64,000 bases of DNA from Nocardia sp. Its GTDB lineage: Bacteria; Actinomycetota; Actinomycetes; Mycobacteriales; Mycobacteriaceae. The stretch covers positions 62,001 to 126,000 of the forward strand of contig NZ_JAODNK010000051.1 in the NCBI RefSeq assembly GCF_025465275.1, given 5' to 3'. Shown here piece after piece: positions 33,783 to 42,703 of this stretch. Every line of letters begins with the position of its first letter. The stretch's first letter is position 1. A program made the translations under genes and the position numbers. The notes under the pieces were generated by a model, which ran no database searches, was not told the DNA's origin, and worked only from the letters and a program-made list of their open reading frames with translations.

Positions 33783-35105
33783 GTGATTCGGACTTGGACG
33801 GTCGGTGTGGTGACAATGGTCGCCGCCGCAATGCTGCTGGTCGGTGCGCCCGGCGCGCAGGCCGGGCCGGCGGAGCTGCGGCAGTGTGCGGTCAGCTCCG
33901 GCCGAACGCCGGAGACCGCCACACCCGAAGCGGTGGGGCTGGATTCACAGCGGTTGCGGCAGGCGATGGGATTCGTGGCGGACCCCTCGCGGTTCACCGT
34001 GTCGGTGTACCGGAACAACTGCCTGGTGGCGAGTGGGCCGAACAATCAACGCGCGGGCGGGATGCCGTGGAATCTGTGGAGCAGCACCAAGAGTGTGGTG
34101 TCCATGGTGGCGGGGCTGGCGGTGGATGCCGGGCGGTTGCGGATCGATGATCCGATCGACGCGTATCTGCCTGCGGGGCTGGGTGATTCGGCGCATCGTG
34201 CCATCACCGTGCGCAGTCTGCTGACCGAGACCTCCGGTATGGAGGTGGCGGTGGCGTCGGAGGGGGTTACGGGGCTGATACAGCTCGACCCGAATGTGGT
34301 GGCGCAGGCGCTGGCCATGCCCATCGTGCACCCGCAGGGCACCCAGTGGCAGTACAGCCAGCGGGCCGTCGACCTGCTCGCCTATGTGGTGCAGCAGGCG
34401 GTGGGGGAGGATTTCCAGGCTTTCGCACAGCGAAAGCTCTTCGAGCCCTTGGGGATCGAGCGCACCGATTATCACTGGGCGCGCGATCGCAGTAACAACA
34501 CCTACGGATACGCGCATCTGGTGCTGCCGCCCGACGACTTCGTCAAGCTCGGGCTGCTGGTTGCGAACCACGGGAATTGGCATGGCGCGCAGGTGATTTC
34601 CGCGGACTACCTGACCCAGGCCACCACCCCTATCGCCGCCAATGATTGCTACGGCTTTCTTTTCGTAGTAAATGGCCCGGACTGCGGGTCGATTTTCCCC
34701 GGCATGCCCGCCGACGCAGTGCAGATGTCGGGAATGATGCGGCAGGACAACACCATCGTGCCGAGCCTGGGGTTGCTGATCAGCTGGACCGGGGTGACTG
34801 TGCCCGGTGGTTCGGTGAGCTTCCCGCACGAGGCGATGCGCGCGCTGACCGCCGCCTTCCGTGATCCGGTGCTGCCCGATCCGGGGCCCTATGTGGCCGG
34901 GCCGGATATCAGCCTGTCCGATCCCATGATCTCCAATCCGGATGCGACCCTCGCCGCCCTGGGCCTGGGTCCCATGGCCTATCCGGGCTGCGGGTTGCTG
35001 ACCTGTCTCGATAAGCCGCTCGCTCCGCCGGTCTCGGATTGGCCGCCCGGGTGCTACATCGTCGGTTGCTTCGGATCGGATCCGGCCACTCCGGGGATTC
35101 GGTAG
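33783..35105 (+). CDS. secreted serine hydrolase (beta-lactamase class C fold)
   Basis: This protein of about 440 residues has a signal peptide ([19 protein letters not shown]..., ending near AQA) and a class C beta-lactamase-like domain. The SxxK pair is in [19 protein letters not shown], the Tyr motif is in [20 protein letters not shown], and [13 protein letters not shown] follows as in esterase/DD-peptidase relatives. It probably acts on esters or amides in the cell envelope. The mature C-terminus is Cys-rich ([20 protein letters not shown]). GTG 33783 is preferred because GGGAGAGG precedes it and the signal peptide then starts cleanly; ATG 33747 is an alternative. It ends about 50 bp before the CsoR-like operator. 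Confidence 0.85.
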   Translation: MIRTWTVGVVTMVAAAMLLVGAPGAQAGPAELRQCAVSSGRTPETATPEAVGLDSQRLRQAMGFVADPSRFTVSVYRNNCLVASGPNNQRAGGMPWNLWSSTKSVVSMVAGLAVDAGRLRIDDPIDAYLPAGLGDSAHRAITVRSLLTETSGMEVAVASEGVTGLIQLDPNVVAQALAMPIVHPQGTQWQYSQRAVDLLAYVVQQAVGEDFQAFAQRKLFEPLGIERTDYHWARDRSNNTYGYAHLVLPPDDFVKLGLLVANHGNWHGAQVISADYLTQATTPIAANDCYGFLFVVNGPDCGSIFPGMPADAVQMSGMMRQDNTIVPSLGLLISWTGVTVPGGSVSFPHEAMRALTAAFRDPVLPDPGPYVAGPDISLSDPMISNPDATLAALGLGPMAYPGCGLLTCLDKPLAPPVSDWPPGCYIVGCFGSDPATPGIR

Positions 35106-35154
35106 CGGCTGTATGCGGCGCTGCCCTGGCGCGCCGGTCACACCTACTGGCCAG

Positions 35155-35171
35155 ATACCCCTGGAGGGTAT
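35155..35171 (+). promoter_or_regulatory. CsoR/RicR-like copper-responsive operator
   Basis: The palindrome ATACCC-CTGGA-GGGTAT lies 11 bp upstream of the metal ATPase start. CsoR-type repressors recognise TACCC...GGGTA palindromes in front of copper efflux genes. The position would block transcription or initiation directly. No CsoR gene is in the window. Confidence 0.7.
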
Positions 35172-35182
35172 ATGGTCGGGGC

Positions 35183-37300
35183 ATGGACCAGCAGAACGGA
35201 CATAGCGGTCACATGGAGATGGACCACTCCGCCATGGATCACTCCGCCCATGCGGGAATGGACCACTCCGCCACGGCCGACACCGGTCACGCGGAGATGG
35301 GCCATGCCGGGCACGGCGGCATGTCCATGGAGGACATGGCGAAGGACATGCGTAATCGCTTCCTGGTCGCGCTGGTCTTCTCGCTGCTGGTGATGTTCTG
35401 GTCGCCGATGGCGAAGGATATGTTCGGGCTCGATCTGCCCACCCCGTTCGGGCTGCGGCAGGACATCTGGGCGCTGATCCTGAGCCTGCCGGTGATCTTC
35501 TACTCCTCGACCCTCTTCTTCACCGGTGCGGTGGCCGCGCTGAAGGCGCGCACGCTCGACATGATGGTGCTGGTCGCGGTCGGTATCGGCGCGGGCTGGC
35601 TGTACTCCCTCGTCATCACCCTGACCGGCGGCGGTGAGGTGTTCTACGAGGCCTCCACCATGCTGGCCACCTTCGTACTGCTCGGGCACTGGTTCGAGAT
35701 GCGGGCGCGCGGCGGGGCCAATGACGCCATTCGCGCGCTGCTGGATCTCGCGCCGCCGCAGGCCGTGGTGATCCGGGACGGGCAGGAAGTCGAAATCCCC
35801 ACGGCCGAAGTGATTGTCGGCGATGTGCTGCTGGTGCGGCCGGGCTCCAAGATCGCGGTCGACGGTGAGGTGCTCGAGGGCGAGAGTGAGGTCGACGAAT
35901 CGATGGTCACCGGCGAAAGCCTGCCGGTGCACAAGGATGCGGGCGCGACGGTCATCGGCGCGACACTGAACGAGAATGGCGTGCTGCGGGTGCGGGCCAC
36001 CAAGGTCGGCGCCGATACCGCCCTCGCGCAGATCGTGAATCTGGTTCGGGAAGCGCAGAGTTCGAAGGCGCCGGGCCAGAAACTGGCCGACCGCGCGGCC
36101 TTCTGGCTGGTACTGGTCGCATTGATCGGTGGCGCACTGACTCTCGTGGTGTGGCTGCTGGTCGGGGCCACCTTCGCCAAGGCCATGCTGTTCGCCATTA
36201 CGGTCGTGGTCATCACCTGCCCCGATGCGCTGGGACTGGCCACTCCGACCGCCATCATGGTCGGCACCGGGCTGGGCGCGAAACGCGGTGTGCTGTTCAA
36301 GAATGCGATGGCGCTGGAGAGTGCGGCGCGGATCCAGACCGTGGTCATGGACAAGACCGGCACCCTTACCAAGGGCGAGCCGGAGGTCACCGAAATCGTC
36401 ACCGACGGGGTGGTCACCACCGCCGAACTGATTCCCCTGCTGGCGGCGGTGGAACGCGAATCCGAGCATCCGCTGGCCGCGGCGGTCGTGCGCTATGCCG
36501 AGGGGCACGGTGCGAATGGTGAACGGGCACAGGACTTCGAGAACATTCCCGGGCACGGCGCGGTTGCCACCGTGAACGGTCGCCGTGTGGTGGTCGGCAA
36601 TCGTCGTCTGCTCGAGCGTGAGGGAATCGCGCTGGGAGACTTGGCTACTGCGCGTGATCGGGTAGCGGCCGGGGGTCAGACTGCTGTCCTGGCCGCGGTC
36701 GACGGCAAGGCAGCCGCGGTGATCGGCATTGCGGACGCGGTCCGCGAGACTTCGGCCAGGGCGGTGCAGGATCTGCACGATATGGGCGTCGAGGTCGTCA
36801 TGCTCACCGGTGACAACCGGGCCACCGCCGAGCGCATTGCCGCCGAGCTCGGTATCGATACCGTGATTGCCGAGGTACTGCCCGGCGACAAGGCCGACAA
36901 GATCGCCGAATTGCAGTCCGGCGGAAAGAAAGTCGCCATGGTCGGCGACGGTGTCAATGACGCTCCCGCCCTCGCCCGCGCCGACCTCGGCATTGCCATC
37001 GGCGCCGGTACCGATGTCGCCATCGAGACCGCCGACCTGGTCCTCATGCGCTCGGACCCCCTGGACGTGCCCACCGCCCTTCGCATCGGCCGCGGCACCC
37101 TCCGCAAAATGCACCAGAACCTGGCCTGGGCAGTCGGTTACAACACCATCGCCCTGCCCATCGCCGCCGGCGTCTTCGAACCGTTCCTGGGCTGGACCCT
37201 CCGCCCGGAGATCGCCGCCCTCTCCATGTCCGGCTCCAGCGTCATAGTCGCCTTGAATGCCCTGGCCCTCAAGCGACTACACCTCCCCGACCGCAACTGA
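35183..37300 (+). CDS. P1B-type heavy-metal (probably copper) exporting ATPase with His/Met-rich N-terminus and CPD motif
   Basis: This 705-residue transporter begins with a His/Met/Asp-rich tail ([16 protein letters not shown]...), with repeated MDHS-like units instead of a CxxC metal domain. It continues with the actuator TGES (VTGESLPVH), the phosphorylation site Asp390 in DKTGTLTKG, an SEHPLA motif in the nucleotide domain, and [26 protein letters not shown]. The intramembrane motif is Cys346-Pro347-Asp348 ([12 protein letters not shown]), not the CPC of CopA or the CPH of CopB. His-rich tails fit CopB-like exporters. ATG 35183 follows the operator closely; extensions upstream are shadows. 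Substrate is predicted copper by operator and tail, but the CPD motif leaves this open. Confidence 0.9.
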   Translation: MDQQNGHSGHMEMDHSAMDHSAHAGMDHSATADTGHAEMGHAGHGGMSMEDMAKDMRNRFLVALVFSLLVMFWSPMAKDMFGLDLPTPFGLRQDIWALILSLPVIFYSSTLFFTGAVAALKARTLDMMVLVAVGIGAGWLYSLVITLTGGGEVFYEASTMLATFVLLGHWFEMRARGGANDAIRALLDLAPPQAVVIRDGQEVEIPTAEVIVGDVLLVRPGSKIAVDGEVLEGESEVDESMVTGESLPVHKDAGATVIGATLNENGVLRVRATKVGADTALAQIVNLVREAQSSKAPGQKLADRAAFWLVLVALIGGALTLVVWLLVGATFAKAMLFAITVVVITCPDALGLATPTAIMVGTGLGAKRGVLFKNAMALESAARIQTVVMDKTGTLTKGEPEVTEIVTDGVVTTAELIPLLAAVERESEHPLAAAVVRYAEGHGANGERAQDFENIPGHGAVATVNGRRVVVGNRRLLEREGIALGDLATARDRVAAGGQTAVLAAVDGKAAAVIGIADAVRETSARAVQDLHDMGVEVVMLTGDNRATAERIAAELGIDTVIAEVLPGDKADKIAELQSGGKKVAMVGDGVNDAPALARADLGIAIGAGTDVAIETADLVLMRSDPLDVPTALRIGRGTLRKMHQNLAWAVGYNTIALPIAAGVFEPFLGWTLRPEIAALSMSGSSVIVALNALALKRLHLPDRN

Positions 37301-37322
37301 GCCCCGCTATCCCAGCGCGTTC

Positions 37323-37407
37323 GCCCTCGTCATCCCGGCGCATTTTTGGCCGGGATCTACGCCGGAAGGGTGGATCCCGGCCAAAAGCATGCCGGGATGA
37401 CGAGGGC
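37323..37407. repeat. long palindrome, copy 2 of the dispersed family
   Basis: Arms 37323-37360 and 37370-37407 (38 bases each) are inverted copies with a few mismatches and a 9-base loop. The arm TGGATCCCGGCCAAAAGCAT is identical to the reverse complement of part of the left arm of the 6.4-kb copy. It again lies between convergent genes, the ATPase and the DUF1254 lipoprotein, and may terminate both. Confidence 0.88.
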
Positions 37408-37421
37408 TTCAGTCCAATCGC

Positions 37422-38846
37422 TCAGCTGACGGGGTCGAGGGCGGGGGGTTGCCAGTCGCCGTCCAATGCCTGCTTCTTCGGGGCGTAGAGGCGCATGCTG
37501 AGGGAGAATTGGCCGCCTGCGGGGATGGGGAGCCAATTGCCCTGGGGGACTGAGGGGCCGGGGTCTTCGCTTTGGACGGCGATATCGACCGAGCCGTCGG
37601 GGTTGGGGACCGGGGGAATCTGGTGGCCGACGGCGTAGACGTCGGCGGCATTCGGTACCAGGTAGCTGTCGCCGTCGTAGGCGGTGATGGACCAGAAGGC
37701 GGCTACCGGCGGCAGTTGTCCGGCGGGGAAGTGCAGGCGGAAGCGCTGGGGTTGGCCGTTCTTGTCGGCTGCGCCGAAGAGGCTGGGGTACACCGCATCT
37801 TCGGCCAGGTTCGCGCCGAGCGCTTGAACGGCGGTGATGGCCCGCAGGGCGTAGTTGGTGCCGTAGGCGCCGAGATCGGTGGAGAACTTCCAGCCGTTCT
37901 CGTTCTTCGACTGCGGATCATTGAACTGGGTGACCTGCGATTTCGCCTGGGTGACACCGGCATTCAGGAGATCGGCGGAAAGATTGTCCACGGTCGCACC
38001 GGGTTTGATGCCGATCTTGGCGAAACGCTCCAGTGCCGGAGCATCTTCCGGCGCGGGCGGCTCGGCGGCCATGAGTGCGCACATCTTGTCGAAGAAGGTC
38101 GGCCCGTCCATGGCCGCCACCTGCTTGGGCGGCGGGGGTGCGGACTGGTCCACCGCGTACACCCGGCCGGGGGAGTCGGTCTCACCGCGCAGCCAGGCAC
38201 TCAGCGGTACCAGCTTCAGCTCATCCTGCAGGGCGCGCACCCGGTCGACATCCGCTGCGCCATTGACCTGGATACGTCCGATCACCCAGGAGATGGTCGT
38301 GGGCATGGGCAGCTGCGTCATGCCGTTCGGCACCGGCCCGTGCCAGTTCGGTCCCGTCACCAGGTAGGTGAACGGCGGCGTCTCGATACCGGCGGCGACC
38401 TTCGCGCTGACGCTGCTCGGATTGTGGCGGGTATTGGTCCAGGCGTCGAGCACCTGCATGAGCCAGTACCGGTCGGCTTCCATGCCGGGTACCTGCAGTA
38501 CCAGCGGTTCGGCGGCCAGATCCAGCCAGGCCTGCGAGTAGAGGGTGTCCAGATTCAGCCGCACCACCTGCTTGTCGTCCGGCGTGGGCAGGTGGACGGC
38601 ATTGGCGAACTGGTTGACGGCGCCGCCCGACGCGCGGGTGGCATCCATGAGCACCAGCGGATACCCGAACGTATAGGCATCGGCGGCAACGGTTTTGGGA
38701 TCACTCGACGCCGCGGTGGTGGCCGTCGTGGACTTGTCGTCGTTCGAGCTGCAGGCGGCGAGGGCCAGTCCCGCCACGGCGGCGGTTCCCATGCCCAGCA
38801 CCCAGCGGCGTGAGAAACGGGGAGTGGTGGGGAGTGGATCCTGCAC
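37422..38846 (-). CDS. DUF1254/DUF1214 lipoprotein, paralogue of the 30-kb gene
   Basis: This 474-residue precursor has a twin-arginine motif (SRRWVLGMG) and lipobox LAAC. It has the same DUF1254 (AADAYTFGYPLVLMDATRASGGAVNQF, QVVRLNLDTLYSQAWLDLAAEPLVLQVPGM) and DUF1214 (LPPVAAFWSITAYDGDSYLVPNAADVYAVGHQIP) parts as the protein encoded at 30238-31668, and it clearly arose by duplication. The GTG at 38846 is chosen because AAGGAG lies eight bases upstream; an in-frame ATG at 38882 has nothing. The precursor would be exported folded by Tat and lipidated. Function is unknown. Confidence 0.9.
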   Translation of the reverse strand: MQDPLPTTPRFSRRWVLGMGTAAVAGLALAACSSNDDKSTTATTAASSDPKTVAADAYTFGYPLVLMDATRASGGAVNQFANAVHLPTPDDKQVVRLNLDTLYSQAWLDLAAEPLVLQVPGMEADRYWLMQVLDAWTNTRHNPSSVSAKVAAGIETPPFTYLVTGPNWHGPVPNGMTQLPMPTTISWVIGRIQVNGAADVDRVRALQDELKLVPLSAWLRGETDSPGRVYAVDQSAPPPPKQVAAMDGPTFFDKMCALMAAEPPAPEDAPALERFAKIGIKPGATVDNLSADLLNAGVTQAKSQVTQFNDPQSKNENGWKFSTDLGAYGTNYALRAITAVQALGANLAEDAVYPSLFGAADKNGQPQRFRLHFPAGQLPPVAAFWSITAYDGDSYLVPNAADVYAVGHQIPPVPNPDGSVDIAVQSEDPGPSVPQGNWLPIPAGGQFSLSMRLYAPKKQALDGDWQPPALDPVS

Positions 38847-39006
38847 GTCGCGCTCCTTCGTCTGTCCGGATGGCAATGCCACCGGAGCTTAGCCATGGAT
38901 TCGCTGAGCGAGTGAACCATCGCTTCTCGGTCGAGGTATGTGTCCTGGCTCACGGAAACCGGAACTAGCGAACCGGGTCATATCGGTATTGCCCAACGGC
39001 GCCGAG

Positions 39007-39031
39007 CTTATTACAGTCAGACTGCAATAGG
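39007..39031 (+). promoter_or_regulatory. TetR-type operator, imperfect copy, upstream of microprotein 1
   Basis: The sequence TATTACAGT-CAG-ACTGCAATAG has the same right half-site (ACTGCAATAG) and 3-base centre spacing as the perfect palindrome at 45969-45997, with two changes in the left half. It lies 25 bp before the microprotein start, in promoter position. Shared control by the TetR regulator encoded at 45276-45908 is inferred. Confidence 0.65.
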
Positions 39032-39055
39032 AACTCGATGAGAAAGCAGGACGTC

Positions 39056-39166
39056 ATGAACTTCCCGATTATCAACCTCGGCTCGGCCACCCTCGACCTC
39101 GCGAGCACGATCACCTCGACGCTCGCCAATATGACCTACCTGCTGCAGTCCTGGGGTTCGATGTAA
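39056..39166 (+). CDS. 36-residue microprotein, copy 1
   Basis: This short ORF encodes a 36-residue peptide starting MNFPIINLGSATLDLAST and ending in WGSM. A second copy at 45096-45206 has the same length and 32 of 36 identical residues. The two differ at ten synonymous codons and only four replacement codons, which shows selection on the protein. AGCAGGA precedes the ATG. The peptide has no signal sequence and could form one amphipathic helix (residues 11-34), a size class known for corynebacterial PorA/PorH channel peptides and for modulin-like peptides; the comparison is by size and character only. A DUF3159 gene follows 48 bp later. Confidence 0.8.
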   Translation: MNFPIINLGSATLDLASTITSTLANMTYLLQSWGSM

Positions 39167-39214
39167 TCGCTTTTGCTGATCATTAGCTCTTCACCCTTAG
39201 GACTAGGAGTGGTA

Positions 39215-39889
39215 GTGGAGTCCATCGATCCTTCGGTCCACATCGACCAGCGCTCGGGCGCCGCTGAGATGTGGGGCAAGTTCCGCACCCTCGGCGGTCT
39301 CGGGCACCTCGTCGACGGGGCCGCGCCCGCGGTCGGCTTCCTCATCGGCTACGCCACGGTCGATGCCAAGATCGGCGTGCTCATCGCACTGGTGGTGGCC
39401 TGCGCGGTCGCAGGCTACCGGCTGCTGCGGGGCGATTCGGTCAAGGTGGTGGCGATCTCGGTCGCCGTCGTGGTGGTGTTCTCGCTCTTCGTCGGGATCA
39501 CCGGCGAGGGTCGCGGCTTCTATCTGCCGGACCTGATCATCTGCGCCGCGGGCACGCTCGCCTTCGGCCTCACCCTGCTCAGCGGTCGCCCGCTGTCGCA
39601 CTGGATCAGCCGGAAGGTGGGGCTCGAACCCGCTGCCCATGCCGACCCGCAGCAGCGAATTCGGTTGCACCGCAGGGTGACTCTGGCGTGGTTCGTATTC
39701 TGGGCGTTGCATCTGGTGGTCATGGTGCCGCTGTACGTCGCGAACCAGGTGGTGCTACTCGGTTCCGTCGCACTGATTCTCGGTAAGCCGGCGCTGGTGG
39801 TCATGCTCGCGGCCAGCTGGCTCTGGGTGCGGCGCTCGCTCAACCAGCACCCGGGTTCGCATGCGGCCGTGGCAGGCTCACGCGCGTAG
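39215..39889 (+). CDS. DUF3159 family membrane protein
   Basis: This 224-residue membrane protein has about six helices (near 38-55, 60-75, 85-100, 107-123, 160-180, 186-205). The pattern LVDGAAPAVGFLIGYATVDAKIGVLIALVVA and GRGFYLPDLIICAAGTLAFGLTLLSGRPL is typical of DUF3159 proteins, whose role is unknown. GTG 39215 is chosen because AGGAG lies five bases upstream; a TTG at 39173 is less likely. It is downstream of microprotein 1 on the same strand and may share its operator. Its end overlaps that of the convergent TetR gene by 12 bases. Confidence 0.82.
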   Translation: MESIDPSVHIDQRSGAAEMWGKFRTLGGLGHLVDGAAPAVGFLIGYATVDAKIGVLIALVVACAVAGYRLLRGDSVKVVAISVAVVVVFSLFVGITGEGRGFYLPDLIICAAGTLAFGLTLLSGRPLSHWISRKVGLEPAAHADPQQRIRLHRRVTLAWFVFWALHLVVMVPLYVANQVVLLGSVALILGKPALVVMLAASWLWVRRSLNQHPGSHAAVAGSRA

Positions 39890-40462
39890 CAGCGCCGCCT
39901 GCACCTGTTGCAATCGCTCCACATCGCCCCGGAATCCGGCAACGGCATCGTTGTAGAGGAACGCCTCCCAGAGCCGGACCAGGGCGTAGGCCAGGGTATT
40001 TCGCTCGATCGGCGGCAGGTAGCCCTGCTCCTGCGCCCGCTCGATCAGCTGCTCGACAATCGCCACCGCCGCCTGATGCACAACCCCGTCGCTACGGGTG
40101 ATCAAGCGCAGCGCGGCGGTGGATTCATTGTCGAAATACGTTCGCAGCGAATCGTCTTCGACCAGCCAATGAATGGTGTGGTCGAGCACCTCGTTGAGCC
40201 GCTGCCCGCCGCTGCTGCGACTGCGCCGATCGGCAGCGCCGACCATGCGCTCCAGCTGGCCGGCAATGGCCGCGCCGAGCAGTCCGTCGCGGGAGCCGAA
40301 CCAACGGTAGATACTGGCCCGGCCGACACCGAGCTGTGCGGCAATGGCATTCACGTCGATACGCTTGCCGGCCAGGAACATGGTGATGGCGGCTTTCAGT
40401 ACATCGTCACGACTGGCCGATGCCGGTCGCCCCGGTGTCCTGGTTCCCTCCGCGCGCGTCAC
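39878..40462 (-). CDS. TetR family regulator (QsdR-like C-terminal domain)
   Basis: This 194-residue regulator has an N-terminal helix-turn-helix (VLKAAITMFLAGKRIDVNAIAAQLGVGRASIYRWFGSRDGLL, about 17-60) with the AQLGVGRASIYRWFG recognition helix. Its C-terminal domain includes ALAYALVRLWEAFLYNDAVAGFRGDV, typical of QsdR-type TetR proteins. The GTG start overlaps the patatin stop (GTGA), so it is translated together with the patatin gene. The longer open frame reaching 41230 is antisense or out-of-frame patatin sequence. It likely binds the inverted repeat at 41469-41484 in the divergent promoter region. Confidence 0.87.
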   Translation of the reverse strand: MTRAEGTRTPGRPASASRDDVLKAAITMFLAGKRIDVNAIAAQLGVGRASIYRWFGSRDGLLGAAIAGQLERMVGAADRRSRSSGGQRLNEVLDHTIHWLVEDDSLRTYFDNESTAALRLITRSDGVVHQAAVAIVEQLIERAQEQGYLPPIERNTLAYALVRLWEAFLYNDAVAGFRGDVERLQQVQAALLRA

Positions 40463-41427
40463 GCCGAAAGCATAGGGGCCAGGTACGCCGACAGCGTCCG
40501 CGCGGTCACCACCCGGCCCAGTGCCAGGGCCTCCCGCAGTATCAGTGGATCGCGGTCGACCCGGCCGATATCGGGTGCGTTGTGCGGCGGGCGGATCTGC
40601 AGCACGGCCGGATCGGTGGCGAAGTCCTCCTCGTCGCGCACGTGCTGTTGCATCCGGGTCCGCCACGGTTCGACGGTGCCCGGTGCGTGCCGGGCCAGGA
40701 AGCGTGCCACCACCCGGTTCTCCAAGGACGAAGGCGTGCGCATGGGTTCGTCCGCGCGCCGGGTCCGCAGCACCAGCACGCGGGTCGCCCCCTGCGCCAA
40801 AGCGGTACGAATGGGCACGGATTCGGAGAGTCCGGCATCGACGAAGCGCCGTGCACCGACGTGCACCGGCCGCCCGGCCAGGATCGGCAGGCAGGTCGAG
40901 GCGCGCAGCGCGGCCTGTACCGAGGCGCCGTCGCTGAGTTCGGAATGCAGATCGACCGCCTCGCCGGTATCGGCGTCGGTCGCGATGGGATGGAAGGTGA
41001 CCGGATTGGCCAGGATGGCGGGGAAATCCATCGGCACGATCCGTTCGTACACCGTGTGCACCAGATACCGGGTATCGACCACCGGACCGCCGCGCAGGGC
41101 ACGCACGGGCGAGATGACCCGATTGATCACCTCGGGATGCCAGGCGCGCTCGGATTCCATGGCCCGCCCGCACAGCAGCCACGCACCGTTGAGGGCGCCG
41201 GCCGATGCGCCGTACACGGCGTCGAAGCACGAGAGCACGCCGAGTTCCTCTATGGCCATGGCCATTCCGTGCGAGAACGCGCCGCGGGAGGATCCGCCCT
41301 CGATGACCAGTGCGAGCCGGTGACCGTCGGTGCGCTGCTTCGGCGCGCTGCCCTCGCGATGTCGGTGGGCGATCAGTTCGCCGACTCCGATGGTCGTGAG
41401 GTCACCGATGTAGTTGTGGTCCGGCAT
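40459..41427 (-). CDS. patatin-like phospholipase
   Basis: This 322-residue lipid acyl hydrolase has the oxyanion loop EGGSSRGAFSHG, the nucleophile Ser in GASAG (VYGASAGALNGAW) and the catalytic Asp in DAGLSESVP; these form the patatin Ser-Asp dyad. It would release fatty acids from phospholipids or other lipids inside the cell. ATG 41427 has AGGAAGG five bases upstream. The gene heads a two-gene unit with the TetR regulator and is divergent from the acyl-CoA dehydrogenase operon, which fits a lipid-turnover role. Confidence 0.9.
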   Translation of the reverse strand: MPDHNYIGDLTTIGVGELIAHRHREGSAPKQRTDGHRLALVIEGGSSRGAFSHGMAMAIEELGVLSCFDAVYGASAGALNGAWLLCGRAMESERAWHPEVINRVISPVRALRGGPVVDTRYLVHTVYERIVPMDFPAILANPVTFHPIATDADTGEAVDLHSELSDGASVQAALRASTCLPILAGRPVHVGARRFVDAGLSESVPIRTALAQGATRVLVLRTRRADEPMRTPSSLENRVVARFLARHAPGTVEPWRTRMQQHVRDEEDFATDPAVLQIRPPHNAPDIGRVDRDPLILREALALGRVVTARTLSAYLAPMLSA

Positions 41428-41468
41428 GGGGCACCTTCCTGTAGCCATCGAGTCTACGGCGGCTATTT

Positions 41469-41484
41469 GAGACATCAGAGTCTC
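41469..41484. promoter_or_regulatory. inverted repeat between the patatin and acyl-CoA dehydrogenase operons
   Basis: GAGAC-ATCAGA-GTCTC lies in the roughly 100-bp divergent spacer. Size and position fit a TetR-type operator for the regulator encoded at 39878-40462, but the arms are short. Confidence 0.5.
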
Positions 41485-41528
41485 TGTGTATCATATTCCG
41501 CGACGAACACTGCACTGGAGGTCAACGC

Positions 41529-42695
41529 ATGAAATTGGCGCTCACCGAGGACGAGCTCGCGTTTCGTGACGAGCTGCGCGCGTTCTACCGGAGCGAAATC
41601 CCGGCCGACATCCGGAACCGGGCCCGGCACGGACAGGAGCTGAGCAGGGACGATTTCGTCACCACGCAGCGCATTCTGAACGCGCACCGGCTGGCGGTCC
41701 CGAACTGGCCGGTGGAATGGGGCGGGCGGGACTGGACGCCCATCCAGCGGCACATCTGGCACGACGAGATGCAGCTCGCCTCGGTCCCCGAACCGCTCAC
41801 CTTCAATGCGAACATGATCGGCCCGGTCATCGCGCACTTCGGTACGCAGGCCATGAAGGAACGCTTCCTGCCGCCCACCGCGAATCTCGATATCTGGTGG
41901 TGCCAGGGCTTTTCCGAGCCGGAAGCCGGTTCCGATCTGGCCTCGCTGCGCACCACCGCGGTCCGCGACGGCGACAGCTATGTGGTGAACGGGCAGAAGA
42001 CCTGGACCACCGCCGCCCAGTCCGCCGACTGGATGTTCTGCCTGGTGCGCACCGATCCGGACGCGCCCAAGAAGCAGGCGGGCATTTCCATGCTGCTGTT
42101 CCCGCTCGATACGCCGGGCGTCACCGTGCGGCCCATCGAGCTCATCGACGGCGGCTACGAGGTCAACGAGGTCTTTCTGGACAACGTCCGGGTGCCCGCG
42201 GAAAACCTTGTCGGCCAGGAGAATCAGGGCTGGACCTACGCCAAATTCCTGCTCGGCAACGAACGCACCGGCATAACCGCCGTCGGCCAGACCAAGGTCC
42301 GGCTGTGGCTGGCCAAGGAATATGCCAAGCAGGTCCGGCTGGGGGATCGGACACTGCTGGAGGATCAGCTCTTCGCCACCCGCCTCGCCGAACTCGAAAA
42401 CGAGCTGCTGGCACTGGAATTGGTGCAGCTGCGGGTCGCCGCTGCACCGGCGGACGGTAAGCCGAACCCGGTCTCCTCGATTCTCAAACTGCGCGGCACC
42501 GAACTGCAGCAGGCCGTCACCGAACTTCTCGTGGATATCGCCGGGCCGGATTCGCTTCCTGTGGAAGATCCCGCGCAGCCGGATTGGGCACGCCGCAGCA
42601 CTGCCACCTATCTGAACTATCGCAAGACATCGATCTACGGAGGATCGAACGAGGTGCAGCGCAGCATCATCGCCTCGACGATCCTCGGATTGTGA
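41529..42695 (+). CDS. acyl-CoA dehydrogenase (FadE-like), subunit 1
   Basis: This 388-residue flavoenzyme has the acyl-CoA dehydrogenase layout: an N-terminal helical domain, a middle strand domain with WWCQGFSEPEAGSDLASLRTTAV and VVNGQKTWTTAAQSADWMFCLVRTD, and a C-terminal FAD-binding helical domain ending KTSIYGGSNEVQRSIIASTILGL. It should introduce a 2,3-double bond into an acyl-CoA. Paired with the following, shorter homologue it fits the heteromeric FadE pairs used for sterol side chains or branched acyl-CoAs in mycolic actinomycetes. GCACTGGAGG precedes the ATG. First gene of a three-gene operon. Confidence 0.93.
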   Translation: MKLALTEDELAFRDELRAFYRSEIPADIRNRARHGQELSRDDFVTTQRILNAHRLAVPNWPVEWGGRDWTPIQRHIWHDEMQLASVPEPLTFNANMIGPVIAHFGTQAMKERFLPPTANLDIWWCQGFSEPEAGSDLASLRTTAVRDGDSYVVNGQKTWTTAAQSADWMFCLVRTDPDAPKKQAGISMLLFPLDTPGVTVRPIELIDGGYEVNEVFLDNVRVPAENLVGQENQGWTYAKFLLGNERTGITAVGQTKVRLWLAKEYAKQVRLGDRTLLEDQLFATRLAELENELLALELVQLRVAAAPADGKPNPVSSILKLRGTELQQAVTELLVDIAGPDSLPVEDPAQPDWARRSTATYLNYRKTSIYGGSNEVQRSIIASTILGL

Positions 42696-42703
42696 GGCCC
42701 GCC

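Noticed and set aside
35144..37114. 656-codon open frame antisense to the metal ATPase
   Set aside because: It is a mirror of a strongly conserved gene in GC-rich DNA, with low-complexity His/Gly/Asp composition and no family signature.
40463..41230. Long N-terminal extension of the TetR gene at 39878-40462
   Set aside because: It is out-of-frame sequence of the patatin gene; the GTG overlapping the patatin stop is the credible start.
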